A stretch of DNA of 64,000 bases. Source: Hyaloraphidium curvatum (Eukaryota; Monoblepharomycota; Hyaloraphidiomycetes; Hyaloraphidiales; Hyaloraphidiaceae). Under the pieces are notes generated by a model. The model was not told the DNA's origin, searched no databases, and saw only the letters and a list, made by a program, of their open reading frames with translations. Numbering within the stretch: position 1 is the first letter of the stretch; every line of letters starts with the position of its first letter. The stretch lies in the NCBI GenBank assembly GCA_025558095.1, contig JAIVFI010000032.1:1-64000 (forward strand). The letters run 5' to 3'. Positions 39,283-49,252 of the stretch are shown here, in pieces. Both the position numbers and the translations under genes were made by a program.

Positions 39283-40646
39283 TCAGAACGCCTCGGGCCC
39301 GGGCGTCGCCCGCGCCTTGAGCGCGCGCCTGTATCCCTGGTCGGCGAACGCGCGCGCGACCAGCTCGCGCCGCCCCAGGCGGACCGTGGTGATTTCCTGC
39401 GCGCGGGGCGGTCAGCTCGCATGCACGCACGCGCATCGGGATCGGCTCACCGTCGTGGAAACCTCGAAGAAGTCGCCGCCGCCAGGGGGCGCGGGCGGCT
39501 GCCCGCTGGCGTCGGCCTTGAACACCAGGGCGCCGGACTGCCCCTCGATCTGCACGGCGTACGTCTCGCCCGGGTTGAGGTTGGTCGGGAGGCGGATGGT
39601 GCAGCGGCCGTCGGCCAGGGTGATGCACTGCCCGAGGATGACGGTCTGACGGGCGCCGAGGCGGCGGGTGGGGCCGTTGAGGACGACGAGGGCGCCGGAG
39701 CGGGGGGTGTCCGGGGGGTTCTGGTAGATGCCGTCGCCGGCAACGTCTGGAGGAGGCGGGGGAGGGGGTGAGCGGGGCCGGCGGGGGAGCGATGGGGAGG
39801 CGCACCGTTGAAGGCAAACACGGGGATGACCACCGCCGCCGGCTGCGTGACCGTCCTTGTGACCGTCTTGGTGGTCGTCTTGACCGTCGTCGTCTTTATC
39901 CTCGTCGTGGTCTTTGTGCGGGTGCGGTACGACGTGACCTTGGTCAGCCTGCAGCACCGCCTCGTGTTGCCCGAGCCGCTGGCGGCGGGCACGACGCCCT
40001 GCGGGCAGTAGCCGCAGACGCCCGTGCGCTGCTCCTGCCGGGCATACAGGTTGTGCTCGTCGCCGTCGGGGGCCGTGAAGTCTTCCGTCTCGTCGGGGAA
40101 CGACCTCTCGTTGAATGGCTCCTCCACCACCTCCTCGGCCGGGCTCTCGGCGGCGGCGGGCTCGGGTTCGGGCAGATCCCGCTCCAGCACTTGCGCGGAG
40201 GGTGCCTGCTCAACCTCCGCAAAGGGCGCCTCCCCATCGCGGGCTTCGAGCCGGCGCCGGTTGAGAGACGTGGTCGTGACGGTTCGGGTGACTGTTCTCG
40301 TGCGCTTGAGTGTCTTGACTGCCGTGCGCGTCCTGTACTTTGTGGAGATGACCGTCCTGCTCTTTGGGCAGCAGCAGCCGCCGCCCCAGCCGTTGTTGTT
40401 GCTGCCATCGGTGCCCGCGGGTGAGTCCTTATCGCGGGGGACCGGCGTGGGCTGCCCACCAGGTCGGCGCCTTGACCCAGACGAGCGAGGGCGTGTTGGG
40501 GCTGACGCCCTGCGCGGCCGCGGGCAGCGCGGCGGCCAGCGCGGCGGCGGCGCCGAGGAGCGCGAGCAGAGTCGCCGGGAGGACCTGTCGGCGGCGGGCG
40601 GTGTCAGCGGGGCGCGGCGGCCGCCGGCGCGCGGGCGCACCTTCAT
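39283..40646 (-). CDS. Secreted Thr/Arg-rich wall-like protein with a beta-rich C-terminal domain
   Basis: Five exons (minus): 40641-40646, 40460-40584, 39806-40401, 39451-39746, 39283-39396; 378 aa, frame exact. The first coding exon is only ATG AAG; splicing to the next exon creates a proper signal peptide (MKVLPATLLALLGAAAALAA). The mature protein has a CCCPKSRT stretch and two Thr/Arg/Lys-rich tracts (RTRTVTRTVTTTS, TTTRIKTTTVKTTTKTVTRT) separated by an acidic region and a CGYCPQG motif. The C-terminal part (GDGIYQNPPDTPRSGALVV, then CITLADGRCTIRLP and TYAVQIEG) looks like an immunoglobulin-like or Cna-B-like beta domain. Thr-rich tracts of this kind are typical of glycosylated fungal surface proteins. 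No named family. Confidence 0.65.
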
Positions 40647-41260
40647 CGCGGCAGATCGCGTCCGGCGCGAGTGCGATGCGGCGGCGGGACGCTGTGGGCC
40701 CCCGGGCACAGCGCTTTTCATGAGTCCCTCTGCGGGCGGCTGACGAGGAACGTCAGGCAGGGGGACTGCCGCACCTCAGCCCCATGACCTAACCCACCGC
40801 CCCGTGGCCGACGAGGTCCGCGACAGGCCCGGCGCTCGTCGGTGATCACCCTGCGAAATGTTCCGTCCATTTCCGGCGCGATTCGCTTCCCCCGGGCCGC
40901 CGAAGCGAGCACGGTGCTTTGGCGGGTCCTCCCCCAGCCGCCATGCAACTTTCCAAGGGGCGGCTTCCGCCGGTGCACGGGCAGCATCGGCACCACGGGT
41001 TCTGTGATCTGGTCCGAGCCATCACCTTGCATTCGTTCTCAGTGTTTTCCGAAGCAAAGCAGTGGGTTGGCGCGGGAAGGGCGCACACAGCGCTTGCGAT
41101 GCGGAGGTGGAAGAACCCGTTTCCCGCCCGCGTCTGATTGCGAACCAATCCCTGTTGGGTTTGATCAGGAATGACACAGCCAATCAGGTGATCTATGAAG
41201 CACGGACGCCATCGTCAGGCGCAAGATCTAGTGCCGCGAACACCATCCCCCTTCCCTCCT
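40647..41260. other. Intergenic, no recognised gene (614 bp)
   Basis: Lies between the start of the Thr/Arg-rich secreted protein gene and the 3' end of the orphan gene at 41261-42214. Only unsupported open frames of about 70-110 codons are present. No repeat, tRNA or mobile element was recognised. It should contain the promoter of the secreted protein gene. Confidence 0.4.
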
Positions 41261-42214
41261 TCACGCCGCCGCCGCCACCACCGGCACCGGCACCGCGACG
41301 ACCGTCGGCCCTTTGCCCTTGCTCAGCAGCGCCAGCTCCTTGTCCAACACCGCGTCCTGTCTGGCCAGCCACGCCGCGACCCCCGGCCACCCCATCGCCC
41401 CGCGCACCTCCGCGGCCCCCCTCTCGACAGCCGGATCCACGCGCAGGGATCCGGGATCGATCGTCCGCCCCCTATCATCGTCTTCCAGGGCCGCCGTGAT
41501 GGCACCCCTGCCGCCGAACGCCTCCCTCGCGAACCGCTCGGCCTCCCTCCTCCACCCGTCCACGCTCCTCACGGCCGACTTGAGCGCACCCAGCAGCACC
41601 CCCATGTCCGTCGTCCGGACGGTGTTCAGGTACGCCCTCCTGATCAGCTTCGCCTGCCTCTTCTGCTCCCCCGGGTCCGCCGACGCGAGCCACCCGTTGG
41701 CCAGGCACCTGTCCACCGCCCGCGAGAGCAGCAGCACCTCCGCCAGATCCCTCCACACCCCCGTGAACGCCGTCAGCAACGCCACCATCTTCCTGATGGG
41801 GAACAGCAGCAGGGCGAGGGGCAACCCCGCCACCGCCCCGCAGCACCTCCTCGCCACCCCCCCGGCCACCGACCCGCACAGCACCGCCACGATCGCCCCG
41901 GAAGGCTGCCTCCCGTGCGCCCTCCACGTCCGCGCGACGGCAGTCCTGAGCGCGCGGTGCTTGATCGCCCGGTCGGCCATGGGGACGGGGACGAACCGCG
42001 AGGCGGCGGCGGCGAGGGCGCACAGCGCCCATTCGCGCTGCAGGCGGGAGCTGACGGTCATTCCCGGGGCGGGGGAGGGCTCGGTGGAGGCGGAGGTGGA
42101 GGAGGGAGGGCGCGCGGGGTCGTCGGAGGGCGGGGCGAGCGACGGCGCGGGGGCCTCGGAGCCGCGGGTCGAGACGGCGGTGGAGGCCAGGGGGCAGCTT
42201 TCGGTGCTCGTCAT
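41261..42214 (-). CDS. Orphan protein with a central hydrophobic region
   Basis: 317 aa, single exon, ATG 42214, TGA 41261; a longer reading would need a GTG. The first 55 residues are a Ser/Pro/Ala-rich disordered head. Then comes WALCALAAAASRFVPVPMAD, a basic helix (RALRTAVARTWRAHG) and a hydrophobic region (AIVAVLCGSVAGG, AGLPLALLLFPIRKMVALL). The rest is helical and charged, ending in a short Val/Pro/Ala tail. The R-F-V-P-V-P element followed by a basic helix reminds me of uncharacterised bacterial membrane-associated proteins, but I cannot name the family. It lies between a secreted wall-like protein and membrane protein C. Function unknown. Confidence 0.55.
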   Translation of the reverse strand: MTSTESCPLASTAVSTRGSEAPAPSLAPPSDDPARPPSSTSASTEPSPAPGMTVSSRLQREWALCALAAAASRFVPVPMADRAIKHRALRTAVARTWRAHGRQPSGAIVAVLCGSVAGGVARRCCGAVAGLPLALLLFPIRKMVALLTAFTGVWRDLAEVLLLSRAVDRCLANGWLASADPGEQKRQAKLIRRAYLNTVRTTDMGVLLGALKSAVRSVDGWRREAERFAREAFGGRGAITAALEDDDRGRTIDPGSLRVDPAVERGAAEVRGAMGWPGVAAWLARQDAVLDKELALLSKGKGPTVVAVPVPVVAAAA

Positions 42215-42727
42215 TTTGTTGGTCTTGGGCACGGAATCGCTCGGCTTGAGCCCGTTCGGGTGTTTGGGTGCACGAAGGAGATGGTGACGTGGCCCTACGG
42301 TCTGTCCGCTGCGTCGATATGTTGACGCTGCCCGAAACCGCGCAGGCAGCCTTTCTGAGGGCTGGACAACTCCAAGATTCGCAAGGGAAGAAGCAACGTG
42401 GCCGAAATGGAGTGCGGCTTCCGCCCGCGGATGCCGCAGACAGGGGCTTTCGAGCGGCTCAACGTGCCGACGCTTTTGGGGCTAGCGACCGAAGAAGATC
42501 AGAATCGCAGGAGGCACCAATTTGACGATCGGACAGCGGAAGACAACAGTCGAGAGGGGTACCAATCGGGATAGGGCTTGCGTCGCGGCACGGGATAAGT
42601 CATTGACCAAACGCCCCACGGCCAGCAATACGTCCCATCGCACATCATCATTGATTTCGTTGATTCTGCCAAAAACCGACTGAATGGGAGCGGTCAGTCA
42701 CGCGCGACATGTATCAAAACCAGCCCA
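42215..42727. other. Intergenic, no recognised gene (513 bp)
   Basis: Separates the start of the orphan gene from the 3' end of membrane protein C (both minus strand). The segment 42560-42720 is visibly richer in A+T than its surroundings. No open frame with recognisable content or repeat was found. Confidence 0.4.
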
Positions 42728-44335
42728 TCACGCCGCGCACGCCACCGCGATCTCCACCCGCACCCCCGTTCCCCTCAACACCCCCCACAGGCCGATTGCC
42801 ACGGTGAGCACCGTCGCTGCGGCAGCCCTCACCACGCCGTAGCTCACCACGGCGCCGAAGAACCGCGCGCCGCTGCCCGCCGAGCCCGCCAGCGCTGCCA
42901 TGAGCTCCGCGTGCTGCGCGAGGGCTTCCCTTGCCGGCCCCGGGCGGGAGGCGGAGGCGGCGAGGAGCTCCCGGGCCTCGGCGCGGGCGAGGCCGAGCAG
43001 CGAGACGCAGCCCCCGATCTGCGCGTTGGCTGCAGCGTGGTTGACCAGATCCATGACGAGGAGCACGAAGCAGGCGGCCAGGACAAGGATGATCCAAAGG
43101 GGCACGCATGAGCCCGCGGCGACGCACGCGACGGCGGCGGCAACGGGGATCACCACGTTGCGCGAGAGGAAGGCGGTCCCCGTGAGGAGCGCCGGGAAGC
43201 GGTCCTTCCAGACCGAGACGAGGGAGCGGAACAGCGCGACGTAAATCTCGTCGGCCGGTGCCGCTAGTTCAGAGATGATGGCTGCTTCGGACGCCTCACT
43301 CGTCCCGCCACCCGCCGAGACCACGCGAGCGTACCGGTCCAGAAACTCCCGAAGGGCCAGGAGCAGCGCACGACGGTGTAGCCGCGACTCGAGGTCAAGC
43401 AGCGCAAGGTTGGTCGGCACCCTGGCGGCCGGGCTCACCAACAAGCCCATGGCCAGTGGCAGCAGGAACATCACGGCGGCAATGGCCGTCCAGGGTGTGG
43501 TCCAAAGTGCCACGGGGTAGCTGAGAAGGGCCGGCGCAGAGACGACAATGTAGGAGAGGGCAAAGGCGTAGCGCACGGTGAACTCCATAACGCGCAGTAT
43601 CCCGGCCAGGGGAACCAGAGATCGGGCGCAGGCGAAACAGGAGCAGTCCCGGTCACCATCTACGTGGGAGACGAGCCCGACACCTTTTGTGCTCTCCACC
43701 CGAACGGTCGATCCCGCGTCGCTGGGGGCTTTCTCCGCGCCGAAAAGCTGGAGCCACCTCGCCATCGTCGCGAAAGGGTGTCGCGACAGGTCCTGTGTTG
43801 CTGGCAGCTGCTTTGGACCCCTTTCGTCGTCGTTCTTGCGGATCTTCCCTCGGTAGTAGCCCTGCACGATGAGTTGGTTCAGGCCCGCCCAGACTTGGGC
43901 AAAGACCGCGCCCCAGAATGCCCAGATAGCCGCAAGGCCTACGCCCAGACTCGCTGTAGGATATCGTCCGCTGGTGTTGAAGAGTACCATCGCCGCCGTG
44001 AGCGCGGCAAGAGCCGCCGTCGAGAGGACTGTCATCGGCAAGAGGGTAACGCGTCCGACCTCCGAAATCCGAAGCTGCCAGGTCAACGCGGCCCTGAGCA
44101 GTGCACCGCCGTCCACGTCCAGCGCATTCCTCATTTCCGCCGGGGTCAGCGGCCTCGCGGTCCGCAGCGCCGCCGCGGGATCCGAGTTCGTTGGAACCAG
44201 CGCCGCGAAGGTCGACACGCGCGTTTGAGGTTCCCGCGCCGCCGGCAGTAAGCAGAGCCATTCCGCGGGAGAAAAGAGCGGCTGCGACGCGGTTGGGACG
44301 GGCTCGGCGGAGGAAACCCCGCCGTCGTCGTCCAT
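42728..44335 (-). CDS. Seven-pass membrane protein family, member C (unknown function)
   Basis: 535 aa, single exon, ATG 44335. Nearly the same protein as member B over its whole length: PLFSPAEWLCLLPAAREPQ at the start, DLSRHPFATMARWLQL before the Cys motif, HVDGDRDCSCFAC as the His-x6-Cys-x-Cys-x2-Cys motif, AAGSCVPLW and NHAAANAQIGGC around segment 6, and RVEIAVAC at the end. Differences from B cluster in the first two hydrophobic segments and in the loop around residues 340-355, where C has an 8-9-residue insertion. It is head-to-head with member D, starts 322 bp apart. Function unknown; see member B. Confidence 0.85.
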   Translation of the reverse strand: MDDDGGVSSAEPVPTASQPLFSPAEWLCLLPAAREPQTRVSTFAALVPTNSDPAAALRTARPLTPAEMRNALDVDGGALLRAALTWQLRISEVGRVTLLPMTVLSTAALAALTAAMVLFNTSGRYPTASLGVGLAAIWAFWGAVFAQVWAGLNQLIVQGYYRGKIRKNDDERGPKQLPATQDLSRHPFATMARWLQLFGAEKAPSDAGSTVRVESTKGVGLVSHVDGDRDCSCFACARSLVPLAGILRVMEFTVRYAFALSYIVVSAPALLSYPVALWTTPWTAIAAVMFLLPLAMGLLVSPAARVPTNLALLDLESRLHRRALLLALREFLDRYARVVSAGGGTSEASEAAIISELAAPADEIYVALFRSLVSVWKDRFPALLTGTAFLSRNVVIPVAAAVACVAAGSCVPLWIILVLAACFVLLVMDLVNHAAANAQIGGCVSLLGLARAEARELLAASASRPGPAREALAQHAELMAALAGSAGSGARFFGAVVSYGVVRAAAATVLTVAIGLWGVLRGTGVRVEIAVACAA

Positions 44336-44657
44336 TGTCTCCTAGCCTGCTGAAATTGACAACGCGGCGGCAAATACTGCCCTGTCCTCCCCCGGGCTAC
44401 GGACCGCTCGCTGTGCCAGCGCTGGACGTGAAGCTCGTGAGGCAACGAGATTCCAGGGAAGCAGGCAGTTTCCGTGGAAGCTGGGAAAGGGCAAGTCGAA
44501 TCCCGGAAACAGGCAGACGACTCGTGTCGCTTCGTGGAGCACGGAGCTCTGTTTCAACGGGATCTGGCCCAATTGTCCTTGGATACCGAGCACAGTTCTG
44601 CTGCGATACCTCGGGATTCACCGCGATTTCCGCCCACGGAGTGGCCCGCTGTCGAGA
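44336..44657. promoter_or_regulatory. Shared divergent upstream region of membrane proteins C and D (322 bp)
   Basis: The start codons of members C (minus) and D (plus) face away from this 322-bp segment, which carries no supported gene. It is probably a bidirectional promoter, and would allow joint expression or mutually exclusive choice of the two paralogues. No specific binding site was identified. Confidence 0.5.
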
Positions 44658-46224
44658 ATGACTCCGGAGACTTTTACCGACATCGAGGCCCCCAGCAACG
44701 GACTCCCGGCATCCTACGATGGTGCAGAATGGCTGGCCCTGTTCCCTCACCCCGACGGCGCGCCCCCTCCGTCGCCCCTCGCCACCGCGGCGTCGCCCGC
44801 CGTCCCTCGCGGCCCGTTTCCGGCGCTATGGGCCGCAGAACCCCTGCCGATGGCCGAGCTGGTGCGGATCGTGCGGAACATCTCACCGTTTCATGGCGCC
44901 ATCGTCAGGTTTCAGGCCACGACAGCGGGGTGGGCCGCGCGAGTGCTGTTCCGGAACGGGCTCGTCGCTGTTAGCGTGCTTTCCGCCGCTCTGCTTGGCA
45001 TCTGGTTCTATCTCGAGACGGGCCTGTCGCAGCGGATTGTGGGCACCGTGACCGTCCTTCTGGAGCACCTGGCGCCTATGGTCGCTGTGGCCATCAACTC
45101 GGAATCAATCTCCGCGGGCCTCGGCGCCGCCGGAAACGCCGAAGACCAGAACTGGAACCCGCTCGCCGTCCTATATCGGTACCGCATGTTACAGTTGCGC
45201 GCCACAGATGGGAAACCGTGCCCCCTTCTCGAGCATCGCGACATGGATTCGCACTGTCCGTGCCCTGGGCCGAACTGCGCCGGTCCCGTACTCTTTCCGG
45301 CGTCAGCCTTGGGCTGGCACCACCTGATAGCAGCGACCTTGTTTGGATTCAGCAAAGCAATGGTGTCGTGGACGGCTCTAGTCACGTTTGGCGCCGCCTT
45401 CTGGCCGACGCCGTACGGCGCCATTCTTGGCATCGGTTGCGGTACGTTTCCCGCACTCGCCTTGCGTCCCACCTTAACAGCCGTCTCCAGTGCTTTTCAC
45501 CGCCAACGTCGCCATCTTCAGCTACGTCCCCTGGCTCTACAGCCAGAATCCCAAGCTCGGGTGCCTGCAGCAGCGCCTCCGGTACCGAGCTTCGATGCTA
45601 GCCCTGTCATCACTCCTTTCTGCCGCGCAGCATGATCTCCTCGGCGAGAGAGCGGATGGAAAACGGGAACGACTCACCCGCGGCGACGGCCAGCTCGAGC
45701 TGGTCCTGCACGACTCGCTCGCCGCTTCCTGGAAGTACGATTTCAACAGCCTCACAAGCTGGGCTTCAGTGTTTGGCCTTAATGTGGTTGTAACGGCCAT
45801 CGCCATCGTGGCCAACATGGCCGCCGGATCGTGCGTGCCCGCGTACCCGATCGCCACCCTCGTCTACGTTGTGTTCGTTTTTGCGCACAACCTCGTCCTC
45901 CTGGCGTCGTACAACTCGGACGTCGACGTTATCTCGGAGCTCTATGGCTCCACCGCCTCCCTTCTCTCGCGGCTCCTTGCCTCCGCCGCCGCCCAGCCCA
46001 ACACGGACCCCGCCTCCCTGCGGCGGTGGCAGGCGCGCCTCGAGGCCCTACGCCCGCTCGCGGACGGCGAACAGCTGCGGGCGCGGTTCCTCGGCACCGA
46101 GATCGGGTACGGCGCGCTCCGGGCGGTGGCGGCGACAGCGTTCACGGCAGCAGTGGGCATGTTTGGGATCTTCAGGCCGCTGGGGATCAGGGTGACGATG
46201 GACGTCGCGTGTGTGGTTGGCTGA
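44658..46224 (+). CDS. Seven-pass membrane protein family, member D (unknown function)
   Basis: Exons 44658-45435 and 45491-46224, 503 aa; the 55-nt intron (GTTGCG donor) is the only intron among the four intact members. The family frame is kept: SYDGAEWLALFPHP at the start, then seven hydrophobic segments, HRDMDSHCPCPGPNC (His-x6-Cys-x-Cys-x4-Cys, the longer spacing as in member A), AAGSCVPAYPIATL, and IGYGALRAVAATAFTAAVG leading to RVTMDVAC at the C-terminus. Sequence identity to B and C is low outside these landmarks. The relic at 505-780 is closest to this member. Function unknown. Confidence 0.85.
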
Positions 46225-46331
46225 GGGCACGCGTGGGAAAACCGCATCCCGAGAGTGAAACCCACATCAGTCAATCAAAAAGGATCTATTCGCCGTCTTC
46301 GCCGCCCAAAACGCTCCCCGGCCCGGAGTCC

Positions 46332-47932
46332 TCAGAGCCTCGCCTTGGGATCGTGCCTGTATAGCCCGCCCTCGTCCTTCTTGATGTTCCGCGACGAGTA
46401 CCCCTGGATGCCAAAAAGCACCTGCCCCACGCGCCGCATCTGGATCTCCTCGGAGCCCTCGGTGATCCTGTAGCGGCGGTGGTGGCGGTAGATGTGCTCG
46501 AACGGCTTGTGGCGCGAGTATCCGATGCCGCCGTGGATCTGCATGGCGCGATCCGCGGCATCGCAGCAGAGACGGTTGGCGCGGTAGTTGCACATGGCTG
46601 TGGGAGGGCAGGACAGGATCAGGAGGAGCTCGGGAAAGCACCCGCGGGACCCACCAATGAAGTTCGAGAGGTACAGCGCATGCTCCGGCTTGGGCATCTT
46701 GTCCATCTCGGCCGCGGTCTTGAAGATGAGCCCCCTCAGCATGGTTGCCTCGGTGTGCAGCTCGATCAGGGGCCACTGGATGGCCTGGTTGGACGCCAGG
46801 GGCTTGCCGAACGGCTTGCGTTCCTTAGCATACTTCACCGTCTCGGCAATACAGTACTCGGCGGCGCCGCACGACGATGCGGCCTGGCGGATGCGGTTTT
46901 CGTGGACAAAGTGCGAAGCCACGGCAAGGCCTTGACCGCGTCCGCCGAAAATGTCCGAGTCCTTCACGCGGACGTCCTTAAGGCTCACGAGGGCGTGGTC
47001 GGTGGGCATATTGAAGGTCCAGAGGTACTCCTCGACCTTGAAGCCGGGTGCAGTTACGGGAACAATGAAGCACGTGATGCCGTCGGCGTTGCCGTCCTTG
47101 CCGTCGGTGCGGGCAAAGACCATGTCGTGGGTGGCGGAGTGCATGCCCGAGTTCCACATCTTGGCGCCTGCTCCATCCCGTCAGCAAGGCTACGTTCATG
47201 AATGGCTAGACACTCACCGTTGATGATCCAGTCGCCCGTCTTGGGGTCCTGGACTGCGCGGGTCTCCATGTACGTGGCGTCCGACCCGTGCTTGGGCTCG
47301 GTGAGCCCGAACGCGATTCGCATCTTGTCCTGGAGGACGTCCGTGACCCATTTCTGCTGCTCCTTGGTGCCGAAATCGCGCAGCATGGTGACCGAGTTGA
47401 TGTTGCTGACGATGGACGACTCGCCCTGAAGGTCGTTGAAGAGCCCGAGGCCTTTGCGGGCGAGGTGCCACCGGATCACGGCCATGGCGAGGTTGCTCCC
47501 GTCGCGGCCGCCGAACTCGGGCGGCGCCGGGAACCGGAAGTGGCCCGCCTCCATGGCCAGGGCGCGCATCTTGTCCAGCAGCTCCTCCCACTCCTTGCGG
47601 GGCAGGCCGCCGTGCTCAAAGTCCGTGCGGGCCCACTCGCGGCGGTGGTCGAAGAAGCGGTTGTTGTCGTCCTTCATCTGGAGCGGCGTGATCTGCGGGT
47701 AGGCGCTTCAACTTTCTGTCTCGCCACGGGGACACGTGTTGGCGACCTTCTCGTCGATGAACTTGTCGAGCACCTGGAGGTAGTCCGTTATCTCCTTCGG
47801 AATTGTGAACAGGTCGGGCGTGCCCGCTGCACCCGGCGGGGGACAGTGAGCGACAGAACCGCAAAGCGCCGGCAGCAGGCCTTTCTGCTCACCCGGGTTG
47901 AGCTTGGTCTTCGGGTCCAGGAGCAGCGACAT
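46332..47932 (-). CDS. Acyl-CoA dehydrogenase (ACAD10/11-like), peroxisomal PTS1
   Basis: Five exons (minus): 47893-47932, 47747-47826, 47218-47692, 46655-47167, 46332-46597; 457 aa, frame exact. The FAD acyl-CoA dehydrogenase fold is evident: FGLTEPKHGSDATYMETRA (substrate/flavin loop), WIINGAKMWNSGMHSA (across a junction), RIRQAASSCGAAEYCIAE, KPFGKPLASNQAIQWPLIE, and IHGGIGYSRHKPFEHIYR followed by ITEGSEEIQMRR. The Glu in TEGSEE aligns with the catalytic base of medium-chain dehydrogenases. The C-terminal tripeptide ARL is a PTS1, so peroxisomal beta-oxidation, first step, is predicted. Fungal peroxisomal dehydrogenases of the ACAD11 type are known; the usual fungal enzyme is an oxidase. 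One intron (46598-46654) is 57 nt and stop-free. Confidence 0.9.
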
Positions 47933-49252
47933 CGTCGTTCGGCGACGAGGTGTCTGAACGGTGCGGTGAAGTGCAGGTTGCGGTGTGGCGGGACAGTGTT
48001 TGGGTGAGCGTCGGTGGCTCCGGGAGACATACGAGACTGCGGTAGAGAACGAGTGGAAATCTCATCACGGGCACTATGTCGCGGACAAGGGCTGGATCTA
48101 ATAGCTTCTTCGGTCTCATGTGTCCCGACGCATCAAGGCGAGATGAAAACATCTTTGAGATTGTGCGGGTCGCCGCTTCAGGACGCGGTGCGACGGCCGT
48201 CTGCAGAAATGCGGTGCGCCGGACTAGTATACTTTTCGCTCCCGTTGCCTCTAAATTGATTTCGATGTCGAGGTGATGTGGTTTATTGTCGTGCGCCTCT
48301 GATCGATCGATCGGTGCGAACGACAACACGTACCGTGTGACCACCCTCCCGCCAAAATGCCCCCGCTTGCGACGTCGTACCGCCGCGTTGCAGCACGAGA
48401 AGAGCAGATTCAACGCTCCGATACCCCGAACCGGCCGCCCGGGAACGAGGGCATCCCCATCGGCGCGCCCGCCCGACCCCCTCCTCCCCCTCCCCGCCCC
48501 TCCCCGCGCGGCCCCGCTGTGCCGGACTGCTTCCACGACACACACCCGAGAGCCGGGCACGTCTTGCAACTTCGTCAGTCGCCGGGCGGCTTGCGGTAGC
48601 CGGTGGCGCGACGGGCCGATGCCGTCACTGGTGCGAGTCTGGGCCAGACCGGCTATCAGGCGGCAGCGAACGGAGGAAAGATCGAGGCCGCAAGAATGGA
48701 CACGGCGAGCGCGAACGCCTTCCAAACGACCCGAGGTGCCGCAGCAGGACCGGGGAGGGTCGCCCGGTGCCCCCCGTATGCATGGGACTTGGCGCCCCGA
48801 TGGTGCCTAAGCGGAACCCGCCCGACGTTTCCGAGCACGGCAGCTGCAGCAGATGTTTCCGGACTCATCTGTGGATAGGATGGACGGCAATCGATGATCG
48901 TCTCGGACCTGTTTGCACGGCGGCCCTTTGGGCAGCTCGACTTGATGCAACCTGGAAACTCGGAATCTCACCAGCCCAAACTTAACGGCCATCCGGAGCT
49001 CGCACGCGGCGGACCGCTTGCGCCCCTTCTTCAACTGGTCTTTTGCTCGGCATGATCTCTGTGCGGCTGCGGAACCTCGACACTTGCGGCCTCTATTCGG
49101 AGGTGCACTTTCAAACTGGACCCCGGCCTTCTTTTTTCAGGCGATCGGGCGGCCGTGCGGGCCGCTTGGGAGGATCCCCCGACAGGAATCGCGCCGCCCA
49201 CTTGATTTCCGAGCGACTGGGTCCCGCTTCCCCGAAACCCGCGCCGACCGGA
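47933..49252. other. Long divergent upstream region, no recognised gene (1.3 kb)
   Basis: Lies between the start codons of the acyl-CoA dehydrogenase (minus) and the Zn2Cys6 regulator (plus). Open frames of up to about 280 codons exist on both strands but show no domains, signal peptides or conserved motifs, and they overlap each other. Local base composition is mixed, with A+T-richer patches around 48050-48300. It likely holds both promoters and 5' leaders; transcription factor genes often have long upstream regions. Confidence 0.45.

Noticed and set aside
46479-47201. 240-codon plus-strand frame opposite the acyl-CoA dehydrogenase
   Set aside because: It is exactly antisense to exons with catalytic motifs and a PTS1 end. 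Such shadow frames are expected opposite G+C-rich coding sequence.
47889-48725. Open frame of 278 codons upstream of the acyl-CoA dehydrogenase
   Set aside because: No ATG-supported conserved content, no motif, strong overlap with other frames, and mixed composition unlike neighbouring genes. Treated as intergenic.
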